64,000 nucleotides of DNA, taken from the NCBI RefSeq assembly GCF_002161595.1, contig NZ_NFID01000019.1, positions 16,930-80,929 on the forward strand. The letters are read 5' to 3'. The notes beneath the pieces are model-generated. The model was not told the DNA's origin and made no database searches. It saw only the letters and a program-made list of their open reading frames with translations. Below are positions 36,248-45,307 of the stretch, one piece after another; within the stretch, counting starts at the first letter, position 1; each line of letters opens with the position of its first letter. The translations under genes and the position numbers were made by a program. The stretch is from Gemmiger sp. An50 (GTDB lineage: Bacteria > Bacillota > Clostridia > Oscillospirales > Ruminococcaceae).

Positions 36248-36598
36248 ATGAGCAAGGAGCTGGAACTGTATAAAGCATTTATTGACGGCCTTGTGGAGCG
36301 GAAAGACAGCATGACGGCACTTTGTGTCAAGGGCGGTGGCTTTCCCAAGACGGAGGACAACAAGGCGAAGAATGATCTTCTCGCCACACTGACCCCGGAG
36401 CAGAAAGATGTACTGGCCGAGATGCTTCAGGACGAACATATTGCGGGTATCCATACCACTCTTGCTTTTATCAATAAAATGATGGACTTGGATGGTTTGG
36501 AGCTTCATCAGGACGGTGAATCCTATCCCAACGACTATTTTGAGAGCCTGCACTATGACTTCATCAGCCGTTGTGACGGAGATGAATGGCCGGAATAA
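36248..36598 (+). CDS. Small DUF6547-like protein
   Basis: 116 residues from the ATG at 36248 (GGAGGATCTGCT). SKELELYKAFIDGLVERKDSM, LLATLTPEQKDVLAEMLQDEHIAGIHTTLAFINKMMDLDGL and the end DFISRCDGDEWPE resemble the DUF6547 group, which occurs in immunity gene clusters. Cytosolic, acidic. Function unknown; role as an antitoxin-like immunity protein is inferred from neighbours. Confidence 0.65.
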   Translation: MSKELELYKAFIDGLVERKDSMTALCVKGGGFPKTEDNKAKNDLLATLTPEQKDVLAEMLQDEHIAGIHTTLAFINKMMDLDGLELHQDGESYPNDYFESLHYDFISRCDGDEWPE

Positions 36599-36613
36599 TA
36601 GGAGGTGTGACAG

Positions 36614-37444
36614 ATGTATATCAAAAAATACTGGGGCAACTTTATCGGAGGTTCGGATGACAGCCTGAACCTTGTGGCATTTTTGGAAGACCAGAAGAAA
36701 GATGAGATCCCCCTCAGCGAGATATTTGCCAAGATTGGGCTGGACAAACAACACTGGAACTTCCGCCAGACCGTGGAGTACCTGGAGTTCACCCACTCCA
36801 GTGGTGTGGAAATGGATTTTCACTTCGCTGTTGATGTGGTCACTGATCTGGCCGCCATCCTGCTGGAGTGCAGTGTCAGCGGCAGTGTAAACCTTCAGGA
36901 TCTGGATGAGTACAACACCCCTTCCCGCCGTATCCGCATCGCCGCCACGCCAGAGGAACATGACGCCATGAACAAGGCCCTGGCGGATTTTGCCCAGAAC
37001 CCACTGGAATATGACCTCAGCGAGATGATGGACAACGAGGAGATCCAGGAGATGGCTCGGGATGTGGAGGCGCTGCGGAAGGAGCTGTACGAGGCTGCTG
37101 GCCGCAACCGGGACTACCATGTGAAAGCGGAGGATGTGAAACCTCTACTCTCTGACTGGAAGGGTGCCGATGGCTGCATTGCCACCAACCGTATCACGGT
37201 GGAGGGCTGCAAGGTCGGCTACTGCTACCGGGAGAAGCCGGACGGCGACTGGGACAGTGGCTGGCGCTTCACCGCCGGTGATGAGAGCGAGGAGTACATG
37301 GACGACCCCAACAATGCCGGGATTTACAAGCTGAACACAATCTGCAACGACGATCCCGACATCATTGCGCTGCTACATCTGCAATGCTATCTGTTCCAGT
37401 GCCTCCACTGCGGGAAGCACCTGGTATGGATGGATTTTGATTGA
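36614..37444 (+). CDS. Two-domain immunity-type protein, Imm33 (DUF2185) domain with a foreign CbrC-like tail
   Basis: 276 residues. N-terminal domain of unknown family (MYIKKYWGNFIGGSDDSLNLVAFLE). Residues about 183-253 are an Imm33/DUF2185 domain: GCIATNRITVEGCKVGYCYREKPDGDWDSGWRFTAGDESEEYMDDPNNAGIYKLNTICNDDPDIIALL. A normal Imm33 continues with PYGTAF-like sequence. Here it switches to QCYLFQCLHCGKHLVWMDFD, the very C-terminus expected of CbrC/UPF0167 proteins. An in-frame deletion fusion is therefore likely. ATG follows AGGAGG. Confidence 0.75.
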   Translation: MYIKKYWGNFIGGSDDSLNLVAFLEDQKKDEIPLSEIFAKIGLDKQHWNFRQTVEYLEFTHSSGVEMDFHFAVDVVTDLAAILLECSVSGSVNLQDLDEYNTPSRRIRIAATPEEHDAMNKALADFAQNPLEYDLSEMMDNEEIQEMARDVEALRKELYEAAGRNRDYHVKAEDVKPLLSDWKGADGCIATNRITVEGCKVGYCYREKPDGDWDSGWRFTAGDESEEYMDDPNNAGIYKLNTICNDDPDIIALLHLQCYLFQCLHCGKHLVWMDFD

Positions 37445-37472
37445 GGAGTTTTCAAAAGGTGGGATACAAGCG

Positions 37473-37751
37473 ATGAAACCCAAAACACTGACCATTCAAC
37501 TGAATGATGAACAGCTGCCCATCCTTCCGGTAGAGCCGGAAGCCCACCTCTCCTTTACCACTCATGCCGATGGAAATGAATTGGAGCTAACGGGAAACCG
37601 GGCGGGGCTGCTCCTGTTGGCGAAAGCCGCTTTGGGAATGGCAGAAACCGTTCGTGAGGATGGATTCCATATCCATTTGGATGACCTCTATAGCATCAAC
37701 TCTGAGGGAAAAAGTATCCTGATCCGAAGGGAGGAACGGGCAAAACCATGA
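37473..37751 (+). CDS. Small Imm32-like immunity protein
   Basis: 92 residues from the ATG at 37473. Pattern ELELTGNRAGLLLLAKAALGMAETVREDGFHIHLDDLYSINSEGKSILIRR resembles Imm32: a short sandwich protein with GN..GL..LA and HIHLD. The ribosome-binding site is weak (GGTGGG). It overlaps the next gene by 4 nt (ATGA). Cytosolic, no catalytic motif. Immunity role is inferred from family and context. Confidence 0.6.
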   Translation: MKPKTLTIQLNDEQLPILPVEPEAHLSFTTHADGNELELTGNRAGLLLLAKAALGMAETVREDGFHIHLDDLYSINSEGKSILIRREERAKP

Positions 37752-38745
37752 TTGAAAAAACCTTTATAAACCCAACCACGAATAAACAGTGGCGGATCGA
37801 AATTGACGGACATACCATCCGAACCTGCTTGAATGATGGGAAGGTCAAGGAAATCCTGTGCGACTCCGCCTTCCAGGTCAAGAGCAAGGCGGCCAGCGCC
37901 ATGATGGGCCAGATGCGGAAAGGATTTGTCTATCAGAATCCGGATGCCGCTATTGGTCAGGCGCGGTGCCATCGGTTTGTCGGTAAGGACAGTAACGGTT
38001 TTATGCCCCTGGCTACCACCCTCACACGGGATGACTTCTTCCTGACGAGGGTCGTCGGAGATTTTGAGGACGAGACCCTCTATCACTTCAATGGCAGCGG
38101 GGAGATCCTTGAAACGGTCTCTCTGGGTGCCAAGCGGATGACTTATGAGCAGATCCTTTGCCCCAACGATACCCTGCTGCTAAACAACAGCTATCTTCTC
38201 CAGCAGTTCTCACTCCGCACCCATGAAATCACGCCCTTTGCCAACAAGAAAAACAGCATGAAGGCCATGCTGGATGCCAGCGGCGACTTGGCCCTCTGGT
38301 ACACAGGCGAGGAGATCGTCGTCTTTGACTTTGGTAGCAACACGGAGGTGTGGCGGGAAACGGTAAAATGCAAGAAGTCAAAAGACCCGAATTTTGCCTA
38401 TTACTGCTTTGGGATGCTCTCTCCCCGGCAGAGCAAAGCGGCCTACCGTGTCACCGAGGGTGAGTATGTGCTGGTTGATCTGAAGTCCGCCCAAAAAGTT
38501 GTGATCCCCAATGCGGGCTGGCATCCCTTCTTCTCTCCGGATGACCAGTGCTTCTCGGTGGGCGGCAGGTTCTATCTGACTCAGACCGGAGAGGAAACGA
38601 TCACTCCCCTCCCCTTCCCTGTCCGGCAGGGACTGTATTTTTCAGATACCTGCATGGTACGGACAAACGGCAGTCTGATGGCTGTTCAGCAGGATCGTGG
38701 CAGCTCTCCCATAGAGCTGTGGGATACCGGCAGCGGCCAGCTGTT
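37748..38745 (+). pseudogene. WGR-domain/beta-propeller-like protein, interrupted by IS21 remnant
   Basis: Starts ATG 37748, overlapping the Imm32-like gene. The N-terminal 70 residues (FINPTTNKQWRIEIDGHTIRTCLNDGKV, KGFVYQNP) look like a WGR domain. The rest has blade-like repeats (DLALWYTGEEIVVFDF; YVLVDLKSAQKVVIPNAGWHPFFSPDDQCFSVGGRFYLTQTGEE; GSSPIELWDTGSGQLLAT). At about 38745 the sequence changes to the middle of an istA gene in another frame, and the frame then runs on meaninglessly to 38914. The 3' end is lost. Confidence 0.75.
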
Positions 38746-38747
38746 GG

Positions 38748-39618
38748 CCACCAGTCCTACCAGGAGATGGCGGAGCACTACGGCACCGCCATTCTCCCCG
38801 CCCGGCCCCGCAGTCCCAAGGACAAGGCCTTTGTGGAGGGCTCCGTCGGCGTGGTCTCTACCTGGATCCTGGCTGCTCTGCGCAACCGCCAGTTTCTGTC
38901 CCTTGTGGAACTGAATCAAGCAATCCGTGAGAAGCTGGAAATCTTCAACCACAAGCCATTTCAGAAACGAGAAGGCAGCCGGGCATCCTGTTTTGCCGAG
39001 GAGCAGCTCTTTCTGCAGCCGCTGCCGGCAGCTCCTTTCGAGCTGGCAGTCTGGAAAGTGGCAACCGTCCAGTATAACTACCACATCAGTGTGGAGCGCA
39101 TGAACTACTCCGTGCCGTATGAGTACATCAAGCAGCAGGTGGATGTGCGCCTTACCCGGACCACAGTAGAAATTTTCTTCTCTGGTACCCGTATCGCCTC
39201 TCATCTGCGGCTTCATGGCCGTCCCAACCAGTACAGCACGGTGGAGGACCATATGCCGCCGGACCACCAGGCCTACCTGCAATGGAATGGTGAGCGTTTC
39301 ATCCGCTGGGCGGAGCAGATTGGCCAGCACACCGCTGCAGTGGTGCGGCTTTTCCTCTCTGCCCACAAGATAGAGCAGCAGGGTTACAAGTCCTGTATGG
39401 CCCTGCTGAAACTGGCAGAGCGCTATTCCCCGCAGCGGCTGGAGAACGCCTGTCGGAAAGCCCTCTCTTACACATCTTCCCCCAGCCTGAAAAGCGTCCA
39501 GTCCATCCTGAAATCCGGACAGGACAAGCTGCTGGATGAGGATGCTCTACCCAAACCGGAAGCGCCCAAAGCCCATAAGTTTACCCGAGGCGCCGGCTAC
39601 TACAAGAGGGGGGAATGA
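38748..39618 (+). pseudogene. istA: istA 3' fragment (IS21 transposase)
   Basis: From YQEMAEHYGTAILPARPRSPKDKAFVEGSVGVVSTWILAALRN onwards this is the end of the DDE catalytic core (last acidic residue in KAFVEG) and the C-terminal domain of IstA. FNHKPFQKREGSR and SVPYEYI follow. The N-terminal HTH and first two catalytic acidic residues are gone. It overlaps istB in the usual IS21 manner. Confidence 0.9.
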
Positions 39619-39620
39619 CC

Positions 39621-40361
39621 ATGCTGAGCAATGAAACCGTACGTAAGCTGCAGGAGATGCACTTGGGCGTCATGGCAGAAGCCTTTTCAACCCAGCTGCA
39701 GGACAGCCAATTCCAGACCGTTTCCTTTGAGGATCGGTTTGCCATGTTGGTGGATGCGGAGTGGAGCGCCCGGAAAAGCAACCGCCTGACCCGGCTCATC
39801 CGCAACGCCGGTTACGCAGATCCTGCTGCCTGCGTCGAGAATATTGAGTATCACCCGGAACGAAGGCTGGATCGGGAGCAGATCCTGCGCCTGGCCTCCT
39901 GCACCTACCTCCAGGAAGCACACAATGTCATCGTTCTGGGAGCCACTGGGGCCGGAAAGACCTATCTGGCCTGCGCCCTTGGCATGGCTGCCAGCCGCAG
40001 TTTCTATTCCGTGCGGTATATTCGCCTGCCCGATCTGCTGGTGGAGATCTCTGTGGCCCGGACCAACGGAACCTACCGGGACTATATGAAAAAACTCAGA
40101 AAAGAGAAACTGCTCATCCTGGATGAGTGGCTGCTCTATCCCCTCAAGGAGGCCGAGGCCCGGGATGTGCTGGAACTGGTAGAGGCAAGAAACAAGGTGG
40201 CCTCCACTATCTTCTGCTCCCAGTACGACACCAGCGAGTGGCACGAGAACCTGTACGATCCGACTCTCGCCGATGCCATCTGTGACCGGATCATCTACAA
40301 CGCCTATACCATCCAGATTGAGGGCGAGTCCATGCGCAAGCGCAAGGGCATTCCCGAGTGA
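39621..40361 (+). CDS. istB: IS21 helper ATPase IstB
   Basis: About 246-residue AAA+ ATPase that assists IstA. Walker A GATGAGKTYLACAL, Walker B LLILDEWLLYPL, sensor region SQYDTSEWHENLYDPTLADAICDRI. ATG at 39621 lies 7 nt after a G-rich ribosome-binding site; an ATG at 39615 overlaps the istA stop. Full length for the family. Confidence 0.92.
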   Translation: MLSNETVRKLQEMHLGVMAEAFSTQLQDSQFQTVSFEDRFAMLVDAEWSARKSNRLTRLIRNAGYADPAACVENIEYHPERRLDREQILRLASCTYLQEAHNVIVLGATGAGKTYLACALGMAASRSFYSVRYIRLPDLLVEISVARTNGTYRDYMKKLRKEKLLILDEWLLYPLKEAEARDVLELVEARNKVASTIFCSQYDTSEWHENLYDPTLADAICDRIIYNAYTIQIEGESMRKRKGIPE

Positions 40362-40381
40362 TTCCCCGCATGGCGGCCCCG

Positions 40382-40476
40382 TGCACCACGCCTGCGGCCG
40401 CCATGCACCATTTCGGCGGAATTGGTGCACCATTTAAGCGGAGGTGATGCACCATCATCTGCGGTCAAGCTGCACT
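40382..40476. repeat. Right-end multiple terminal repeats of IS21 element, 22-bp period
   Basis: TGCACC starts at 40382, 40404, 40426 and 40448, and a variant TGCACT at 40471. The unit is about 22 bp (TGCACCATTTCGGCGGAATT and variants). Helically phased transposase sites like these are typical of IS21 ends. Confidence 0.75.
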
Positions 40477-40502
40477 TTTTGAGCGGCGTATGCAGCGCAA
40501 CA

Positions 40503-40552
40503 AAACGGAAGTCCAAGGGACAGATGTATGTCCCTTGGACTTCCGTTTCTTT
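40503..40552. terminator. 20-bp perfect hairpin between IS21 end and integrase relic
   Basis: Arms 40503-40522 and 40529-40548 are perfectly complementary with a 6-nt loop, flanked by A-rich and T-rich sequence. It can terminate from either side; it may belong to the ancestral end of the integrase gene. Confidence 0.75.
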
Positions 40553-40803
40553 TACCCTACTCGCTCAAACGGTATCACCTTGCCCCTGCTCTCCTCCAGT
40601 GGATCAGATAGTTCCGGTTTGGCCGTAGCTATTTCCATGAAGCCACTGCTCTTCTCCGCCGTACCTCGCTGCATCTCGTTGATGACATGTGTACAGGTAT
40701 CGAGAGCGAACCCGGTACTGCAGTACCCCAGCATACTAGACAGGATTTTCGCGTCCACACCGTTGGAGAGGGCCATGGTGGTGAAGGTGTGCCTCAAATC
40801 GTA
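40552..40803 (-). pseudogene. 3' fragment of a Tn916-type tyrosine integrase gene
   Basis: Frame YDLRHTFTTMALSNGVDAKILSSMLGYCSTGFALDTCTHVINEMQRGTAEKSSGF holds the catalytic R-H...  end of a tyrosine recombinase (RHTFTTMA; the expected active-site Tyr near THV is replaced, DTCTH for DTYTH). It stops at VIPFERVG. Upstream sequence joins directly to the SUFU gene. Only about 84 of some 400 codons remain, and the catalytic Tyr is Cys. Confidence 0.85.
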
Positions 40804-43800
40804 ATATCGTCGGTGAACTCCTCCTCTGCAAGCGTTCCTCTGGTGATGGCATTCTGGCGGGTGGGGTTGACCACAAAACTGATGCCTGCCATCTTTTCCA
40901 GCAGAGCGTCCGCGTCATGCTCCATCTTATACTCTATTTCATTATGATAGAGCGGGATCACTTGATAGAAGTTGACCTCCTCGCCACTGGGCAAAGTGCA
41001 GACTTCGCCTCCGTTCCAGACAACATCCTGCGGGCCTACCAGAAGTGCGCCGCAGAGTGCCGTGTTCTCCGCAAAGGGCGACTGCTTGTCCATTGTATGG
41101 CCAAATCCCAGCCAGGTATCGTTGGAAATGGGCAGGCGGGCCAACACTTTCAAGAGGCCAATGGGCCAGTACCACCGCTCATCCTTCAGGGATTCCTCAT
41201 CCAGTTTCCAATCCGGCGGCAGAGCGATGGCCAGTTCCGCTCGCTCCAGCTTGTATTCCTCCAGCTCCTTCGGCACATTCATCCGGTGAGCACCCATACC
41301 CATCGTTACCAGTGTGTAATAACCCCGTTCCTCAGTGGGAGGAACAATGCAGATGTCCACATGGATGTCGGGAGAAACCAGCTCATGGAATACATTCTCA
41401 AACTCACCAAACGTGTTTTTGATGTGCTGCTCTATCGCAGACATCTCATCCTCCGAATAAACCTCAGGCTCACGCCTGTCCGCCGAGGACCAGATGGCAT
41501 CCGCCTTTGTGCCGTCCGGATTCATGAAAATCTGAAAATACTGATCGTCTCCCGGCTGCTGATAGACAAGACTGATGCGACGGTTCTGCTCCACGAAGAC
41601 TGCAACCAAAGTTCCCTCCGATTCCCCTTCCGGGGTGTGGAGCAACCATTCCCCGCTGTCCAGCCGTTCTTTGAGCTGCCGCAGCCAGTCCGCTCCCATT
41701 TTGGAGAGCCCGGCTTCGTTCATACGGAAGGAAAGATCCACAAGATGTTCCTTCACCATGTATCGAAATTCGCAGCAGGGTGAATTTTTCTCATAGCCAT
41801 ACCGCTCCGGGTGGAACAGTTCATAAAAGTCGGCAAGCCCCGCTTTGTCTACTCGGATACAGGCCAGAGCATACTGTTTCCCATCCGCATCCTCGTCCAG
41901 TCCCTGCTGGAGCGTTTGGTCGGCATCCGGGTTAATCCAGTGGTATTCCATCTGCTCCAAAGTCGCTCCGGATTCGATCTCCTGCTGCAAGGTCAGGAAC
42001 TCATAATCACCGGGTTCCAGTTTCAATCCTTGTTTAACAGCATCCAGCGCGCCAGCTTTGTCACCAAAATGCGCCCTCAATTTCCCCACCTGCAGCCAGA
42101 TCCAGGGGTAGTCCGGCTCTTCCTGGGCTCCCTTCTCCGCATAGTTGAGCGCCTCTTCCAGCCTGCTGCAGTACATCAGCGCCACAGAATACCGATAGTA
42201 CCAGGTAGCACAGCCTGCGGCATTTTTCTCAGAATCCTTCATCCACTGAGCTGCCTGATAATAATGGATATAGTCATCCAGATTAAGGCAGGCAAAAGCG
42301 TACCAGAGGGCAATCTGCAGGTCCTGGTGGGCCTGCTTTTCGGTGAATCTTCCTTCTTCAATGCCAGTTTTGATGAAATCCTCCAGCCATTGAAGCATTC
42401 TCCAGAAGTAGCCGGAAATTCCGTCATCATAAGATTCCAGTGTTTCAATATCCTCTGCTGAAAGCAGAGAGCCGGTTTCCTCATGAATGTCAGGATCCGG
42501 TTCCGCCTCATCCAGCAGCGGCACACCGCCCACATCTCGCCGGAATGCGTGGAAGTGTGCATAGGGCAGGTTGCTTCCCTCAAAGAATGCCTGTGCCGCT
42601 GTCAGTACAGCGGGCAGATCCCATGCGATAAAATCCAGATACCCATAGTACAGACCGGTAGCCCCACCCAGGAAGGTCACAGCTTCCGCTCCTGCCTCCC
42701 GCAGAATGGCATCTCTCAAATCATCCCGGAAGTCCAGAATGGCTTCGCTCCGCTCCTCTCCGGAAAACCCTTCCAATGGGTAGCAAAGGAACCCCGCTGC
42801 GATGCCATCCCTGTGGTACTCATCCACCGCATCGCTGCGGGCAGACAGATAGTCGTTGATGAGCACTGGCAGGCGGCAGGCGCCGGCATATACATCCAAC
42901 CGCCAGTCGGCCTCCGGGTCCTCCACCGGTTCCAGCTCGTAGGTAAGATAGCTGTTCTCCAGATAGTCGCTGCCATCCCTCCAAAGGGAGAGTCCCATGC
43001 TCTGCAGCAACTCCGGCAGCTGGGTAAGGCGCATGGCCGGTTCGTCTTTCGGCTGAGCATAAACATCAAACCCGGCAACAAAGGCAATAGCGGAAACTTC
43101 TCCAATGGTTTGATCCACCAGCATCGAGAGGGCCCACCAGACCTTGTCGGTGTCCTCTTTCAGGATCGGCGTCAGCTTTTCACAGCAAAGAACCAGACTC
43201 ACCTGTTGATCGTCGGTTTTCTCGGCCCACATCTGCACATCCTCAGCCCGAACCTTGATCTCTCCAGCCCGCAGCTCGAACCCCTCACAGGGCTGACGGC
43301 CTACCCTTATATCCCAATGCTCCAGCACCGATTCCGGGGCCTGCTTCTGGAAGTACACGAGCGGAAACAGGCGGGAGCGAAGGCCCTCCGGACTGAGGAT
43401 CAATTCATACTTTTCGCCATTGAAACCCAGCTCAAAGGAAGTATCACGCAGGGCCGTCTTGAGCGCATTCCCGCATTTTTCAATCAGTTCTTCGCCGCGT
43501 TGGCGCGTTTCGTCGATATCCATGATTTGACGCAGCTCCGCCTCAATCTGAGCAAAGGCCGCCCACGCTTCCTGCGTTCTTTCCCGGAAGTTCTTTTCAA
43601 ACCGGGGCAGGGACAACCGACGTCGGCAATCGTCTATGTACTCCTGAGTATCTTTGTCGCCCGGGCGGGCTTTCAGGGCACTTTCAAAGTAACGCAGGGC
43701 GGGGCCTTCCTCGTCCAGATAGTAATAGGCCGAAGCGATCCGATAATTCCAGCAATGATCTTCGGCAAAATACTCCTCATGGGGGGCCAGAAGTTCCAGC

Positions 43801-43973
43801 GCCTTTTCAAAAGGCTCCCGTTCTCCTATATGTGCAACGGCAATATATGCCTTGGCCAATTCGCTGTCCAGTTCCGGGGTGCGCTCCTCAGCGGGAATTG
43901 CTTCCAGGGCGTCGATTACCTTCTGCACCTCGTCCTGCTCAAACCAGAGCTGGCATTGTTTCAACAAATCCAT
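40794..43973 (-). CDS. Large TPR-SUFU polyimmunity protein, C-terminus cut by integrase relic
   Basis: 1059 residues, cytosolic, acidic. N-terminal TPR-like helices (about 1-125: KVIDALEAIPAEERTPELDSELAKAYIAVA; PALRYFESALKARPGDKD), two middle alpha/beta domains (about 130-530), a second TPR stretch (about 540-690: LMYCSRLEEALNYAEKGAQEEPDYPWIWLQVGKLRAHFGDKAGALDA), a further alpha/beta domain, and a SUFU (suppressor of fused) domain (about 860-1055: YTLVTMGMGAHRMNVP, LPPDWKLDEESLKDERWYWPIGLLKVLARLP, WLGFGHT). SUFU and its partners are immunity domains of polymorphic toxins. The end ...EEEFTDDITI uses a stop inside the integrase fragment, so the last tens of residues are lost. ATG after AAAGGAGG. 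Confidence 0.8.
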   Translation of the reverse strand: MDLLKQCQLWFEQDEVQKVIDALEAIPAEERTPELDSELAKAYIAVAHIGEREPFEKALELLAPHEEYFAEDHCWNYRIASAYYYLDEEGPALRYFESALKARPGDKDTQEYIDDCRRRLSLPRFEKNFRERTQEAWAAFAQIEAELRQIMDIDETRQRGEELIEKCGNALKTALRDTSFELGFNGEKYELILSPEGLRSRLFPLVYFQKQAPESVLEHWDIRVGRQPCEGFELRAGEIKVRAEDVQMWAEKTDDQQVSLVLCCEKLTPILKEDTDKVWWALSMLVDQTIGEVSAIAFVAGFDVYAQPKDEPAMRLTQLPELLQSMGLSLWRDGSDYLENSYLTYELEPVEDPEADWRLDVYAGACRLPVLINDYLSARSDAVDEYHRDGIAAGFLCYPLEGFSGEERSEAILDFRDDLRDAILREAGAEAVTFLGGATGLYYGYLDFIAWDLPAVLTAAQAFFEGSNLPYAHFHAFRRDVGGVPLLDEAEPDPDIHEETGSLLSAEDIETLESYDDGISGYFWRMLQWLEDFIKTGIEEGRFTEKQAHQDLQIALWYAFACLNLDDYIHYYQAAQWMKDSEKNAAGCATWYYRYSVALMYCSRLEEALNYAEKGAQEEPDYPWIWLQVGKLRAHFGDKAGALDAVKQGLKLEPGDYEFLTLQQEIESGATLEQMEYHWINPDADQTLQQGLDEDADGKQYALACIRVDKAGLADFYELFHPERYGYEKNSPCCEFRYMVKEHLVDLSFRMNEAGLSKMGADWLRQLKERLDSGEWLLHTPEGESEGTLVAVFVEQNRRISLVYQQPGDDQYFQIFMNPDGTKADAIWSSADRREPEVYSEDEMSAIEQHIKNTFGEFENVFHELVSPDIHVDICIVPPTEERGYYTLVTMGMGAHRMNVPKELEEYKLERAELAIALPPDWKLDEESLKDERWYWPIGLLKVLARLPISNDTWLGFGHTMDKQSPFAENTALCGALLVGPQDVVWNGGEVCTLPSGEEVNFYQVIPLYHNEIEYKMEHDADALLEKMAGISFVVNPTRQNAITRGTLAEEEFTDDITI

Positions 43974-44033
43974 ATCCGTACCTCCTTTATTTCGGCTTTT
44001 CTATACGGTTGTTATTTCACCGTAAATCATCGT

Positions 44034-44282
44034 TCAAATATCCCAGTCTATAAAATCTTCACGGTTCCATACAAAGTGCTGATACAGGCACTTCAAATTC
44101 CCCTGTTCATCCCGTGAGAGCTTCGCCCCGTTTTCATACCGCAAAGTGTCGGCATACAGGATAAAACCATCCACTTTCCCAGATAAAGCCCGAAACTCAC
44201 CGTTTCCAATAACGGCTATATTGCCACATTCAAATGTAACCGAAGAAGATGTGGTGTGGATTTTCGTAATTGCTTCGATCAT
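44034..44282 (-). CDS. Small uncharacterised protein of the immunity array
   Basis: 82 residues beginning MIEAITKIHTTSSSVTFECGNIAVIGNGEFRALSGKVDGFILYADTLRY. Predicted mostly beta-strand, no signal peptide. ATG at 44282 is 10 nt after GAGGTG, which lies over the end of the upstream gene (9-nt gap). No family recognised; the position makes it a candidate immunity or accessory protein. Confidence 0.65.
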   Translation of the reverse strand: MIEAITKIHTTSSSVTFECGNIAVIGNGEFRALSGKVDGFILYADTLRYENGAKLSRDEQGNLKCLYQHFVWNREDFIDWDI

Positions 44283-44291
44283 ATGGGAATA

Positions 44292-45296
44292 TCACCTCTC
44301 CTCTCCGGTCGATACCATTCTCCACCCGGATGTCTGCACTCGGATCACTGGACGGAAGAAGTCGTAGTCATTGTGGATCTCATTATCTTCCCGAACCTCC
44401 GGTTTACTGTGAGGGGAACAGGGCAAATATCCAAACAAAGATCCCATGCCACCGCAGATATTGCAGCCGCCGTCGCCGCCGCAGGTGGTCAATGTTTTCC
44501 CGTCTACCAGCTCCCGCTTATAGGGGTCATAGGCAATAGACAGGCCAAAGAAGTTCGCCTGCTCCATGTCGTATGGCTTGTCCTGGTCTTCCTGGCTTTC
44601 AAAGTGATGCAGATGCATGGAATAGTCCAGTCCATCCCCCCAAGGAAACAGGGTGCGGCATCCGCCCCCGCACAGATAGGCCCACTCATCCGGCGTGGGA
44701 AGGCTGGCCGCCAGCTCCCACAACAGGGATCGCTGAAACTCCGGGTAGGTCATTGGATGGCACAGCCAAGCTCGCCAGCTATCACCATTGCGCTCAAAGC
44801 GGACCGTTTCGTGTATTTCAAAACTCTGGCTGTTCTGGCCTGCCCATTTCTGCAAGTTCTCCAGCCAGTCGGGGTGGGCGGTGATGCGTGGATCGTTCAT
44901 GGGTACGCTTTCCCAACCGATCTCCTCCAGTTTTCTGCCCACGAACATGGGGCCGATGGTCACCTGGCGTACTGGAGTCATTCCCTGCCGGAGAAATTCC
45001 TCCGCAGTGCCCTCGTATTCGATTTCCGCAAAAGTATCCGCCAGTTCCTCCTGGTTGGCCTTATCCATCCCTTGGACAAAGCTCTCCCAGCCAAGAATCA
45101 CGGTATCGCCGGGGACAAAGACAAACTCCCGGCCACCTTTTTCAAACAGACCGGTGGTGCAGCTTTGTCCCCAGCGGGAAAAGGCGTACAGTTCCTTGAA
45201 TGTCAAATGATAACGAGTCGCCAGCGTCTGCATCAGCCAGAGCTTATCGGATAGTTTCAGTGCATTAAATTGTGGGCGAAATAGTTTTTCGTTCAT
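44292..45296 (-). CDS. FGE-sulfatase-like domain protein of the immunity array (intact paralog)
   Basis: 334 residues from the ATG at 45296, set by GAGGTG 7 nt upstream. N-terminal domain of about 150 residues (LKLSDKLWLMQTLATRYHLTFKELYAFS) then a C-terminal domain with LPTPDEWAYLCGGGCRTLFPWGDGLDY, FFGLSIAYDPYKRELVDG, and TTCGGDGGCNICGGMG. This resembles the formylglycine-generating-enzyme/C-type-lectin-like fold. The catalytic Cys pair of true FGE is not obvious. A truncated copy lies at 34671. Tight operon spacing with neighbours (11 and 9 nt). Function unknown. Confidence 0.7.
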   Translation of the reverse strand: MNEKLFRPQFNALKLSDKLWLMQTLATRYHLTFKELYAFSRWGQSCTTGLFEKGGREFVFVPGDTVILGWESFVQGMDKANQEELADTFAEIEYEGTAEEFLRQGMTPVRQVTIGPMFVGRKLEEIGWESVPMNDPRITAHPDWLENLQKWAGQNSQSFEIHETVRFERNGDSWRAWLCHPMTYPEFQRSLLWELAASLPTPDEWAYLCGGGCRTLFPWGDGLDYSMHLHHFESQEDQDKPYDMEQANFFGLSIAYDPYKRELVDGKTLTTCGGDGGCNICGGMGSLFGYLPCSPHSKPEVREDNEIHNDYDFFRPVIRVQTSGWRMVSTGEER

Positions 45297-45307
45297 AGCA
45301 GCGCACC

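Larger units (their letters stand above)
38748..40500 (+). mobile_element. Partial IS21-family insertion sequence
   Basis: Contains the 3' half of istA, a complete istB and the right end with multiple terminal repeats. The left end and about half of istA are missing, so it cannot move by itself. It separates the plus-strand and minus-strand immunity arrays. Confidence 0.85.
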
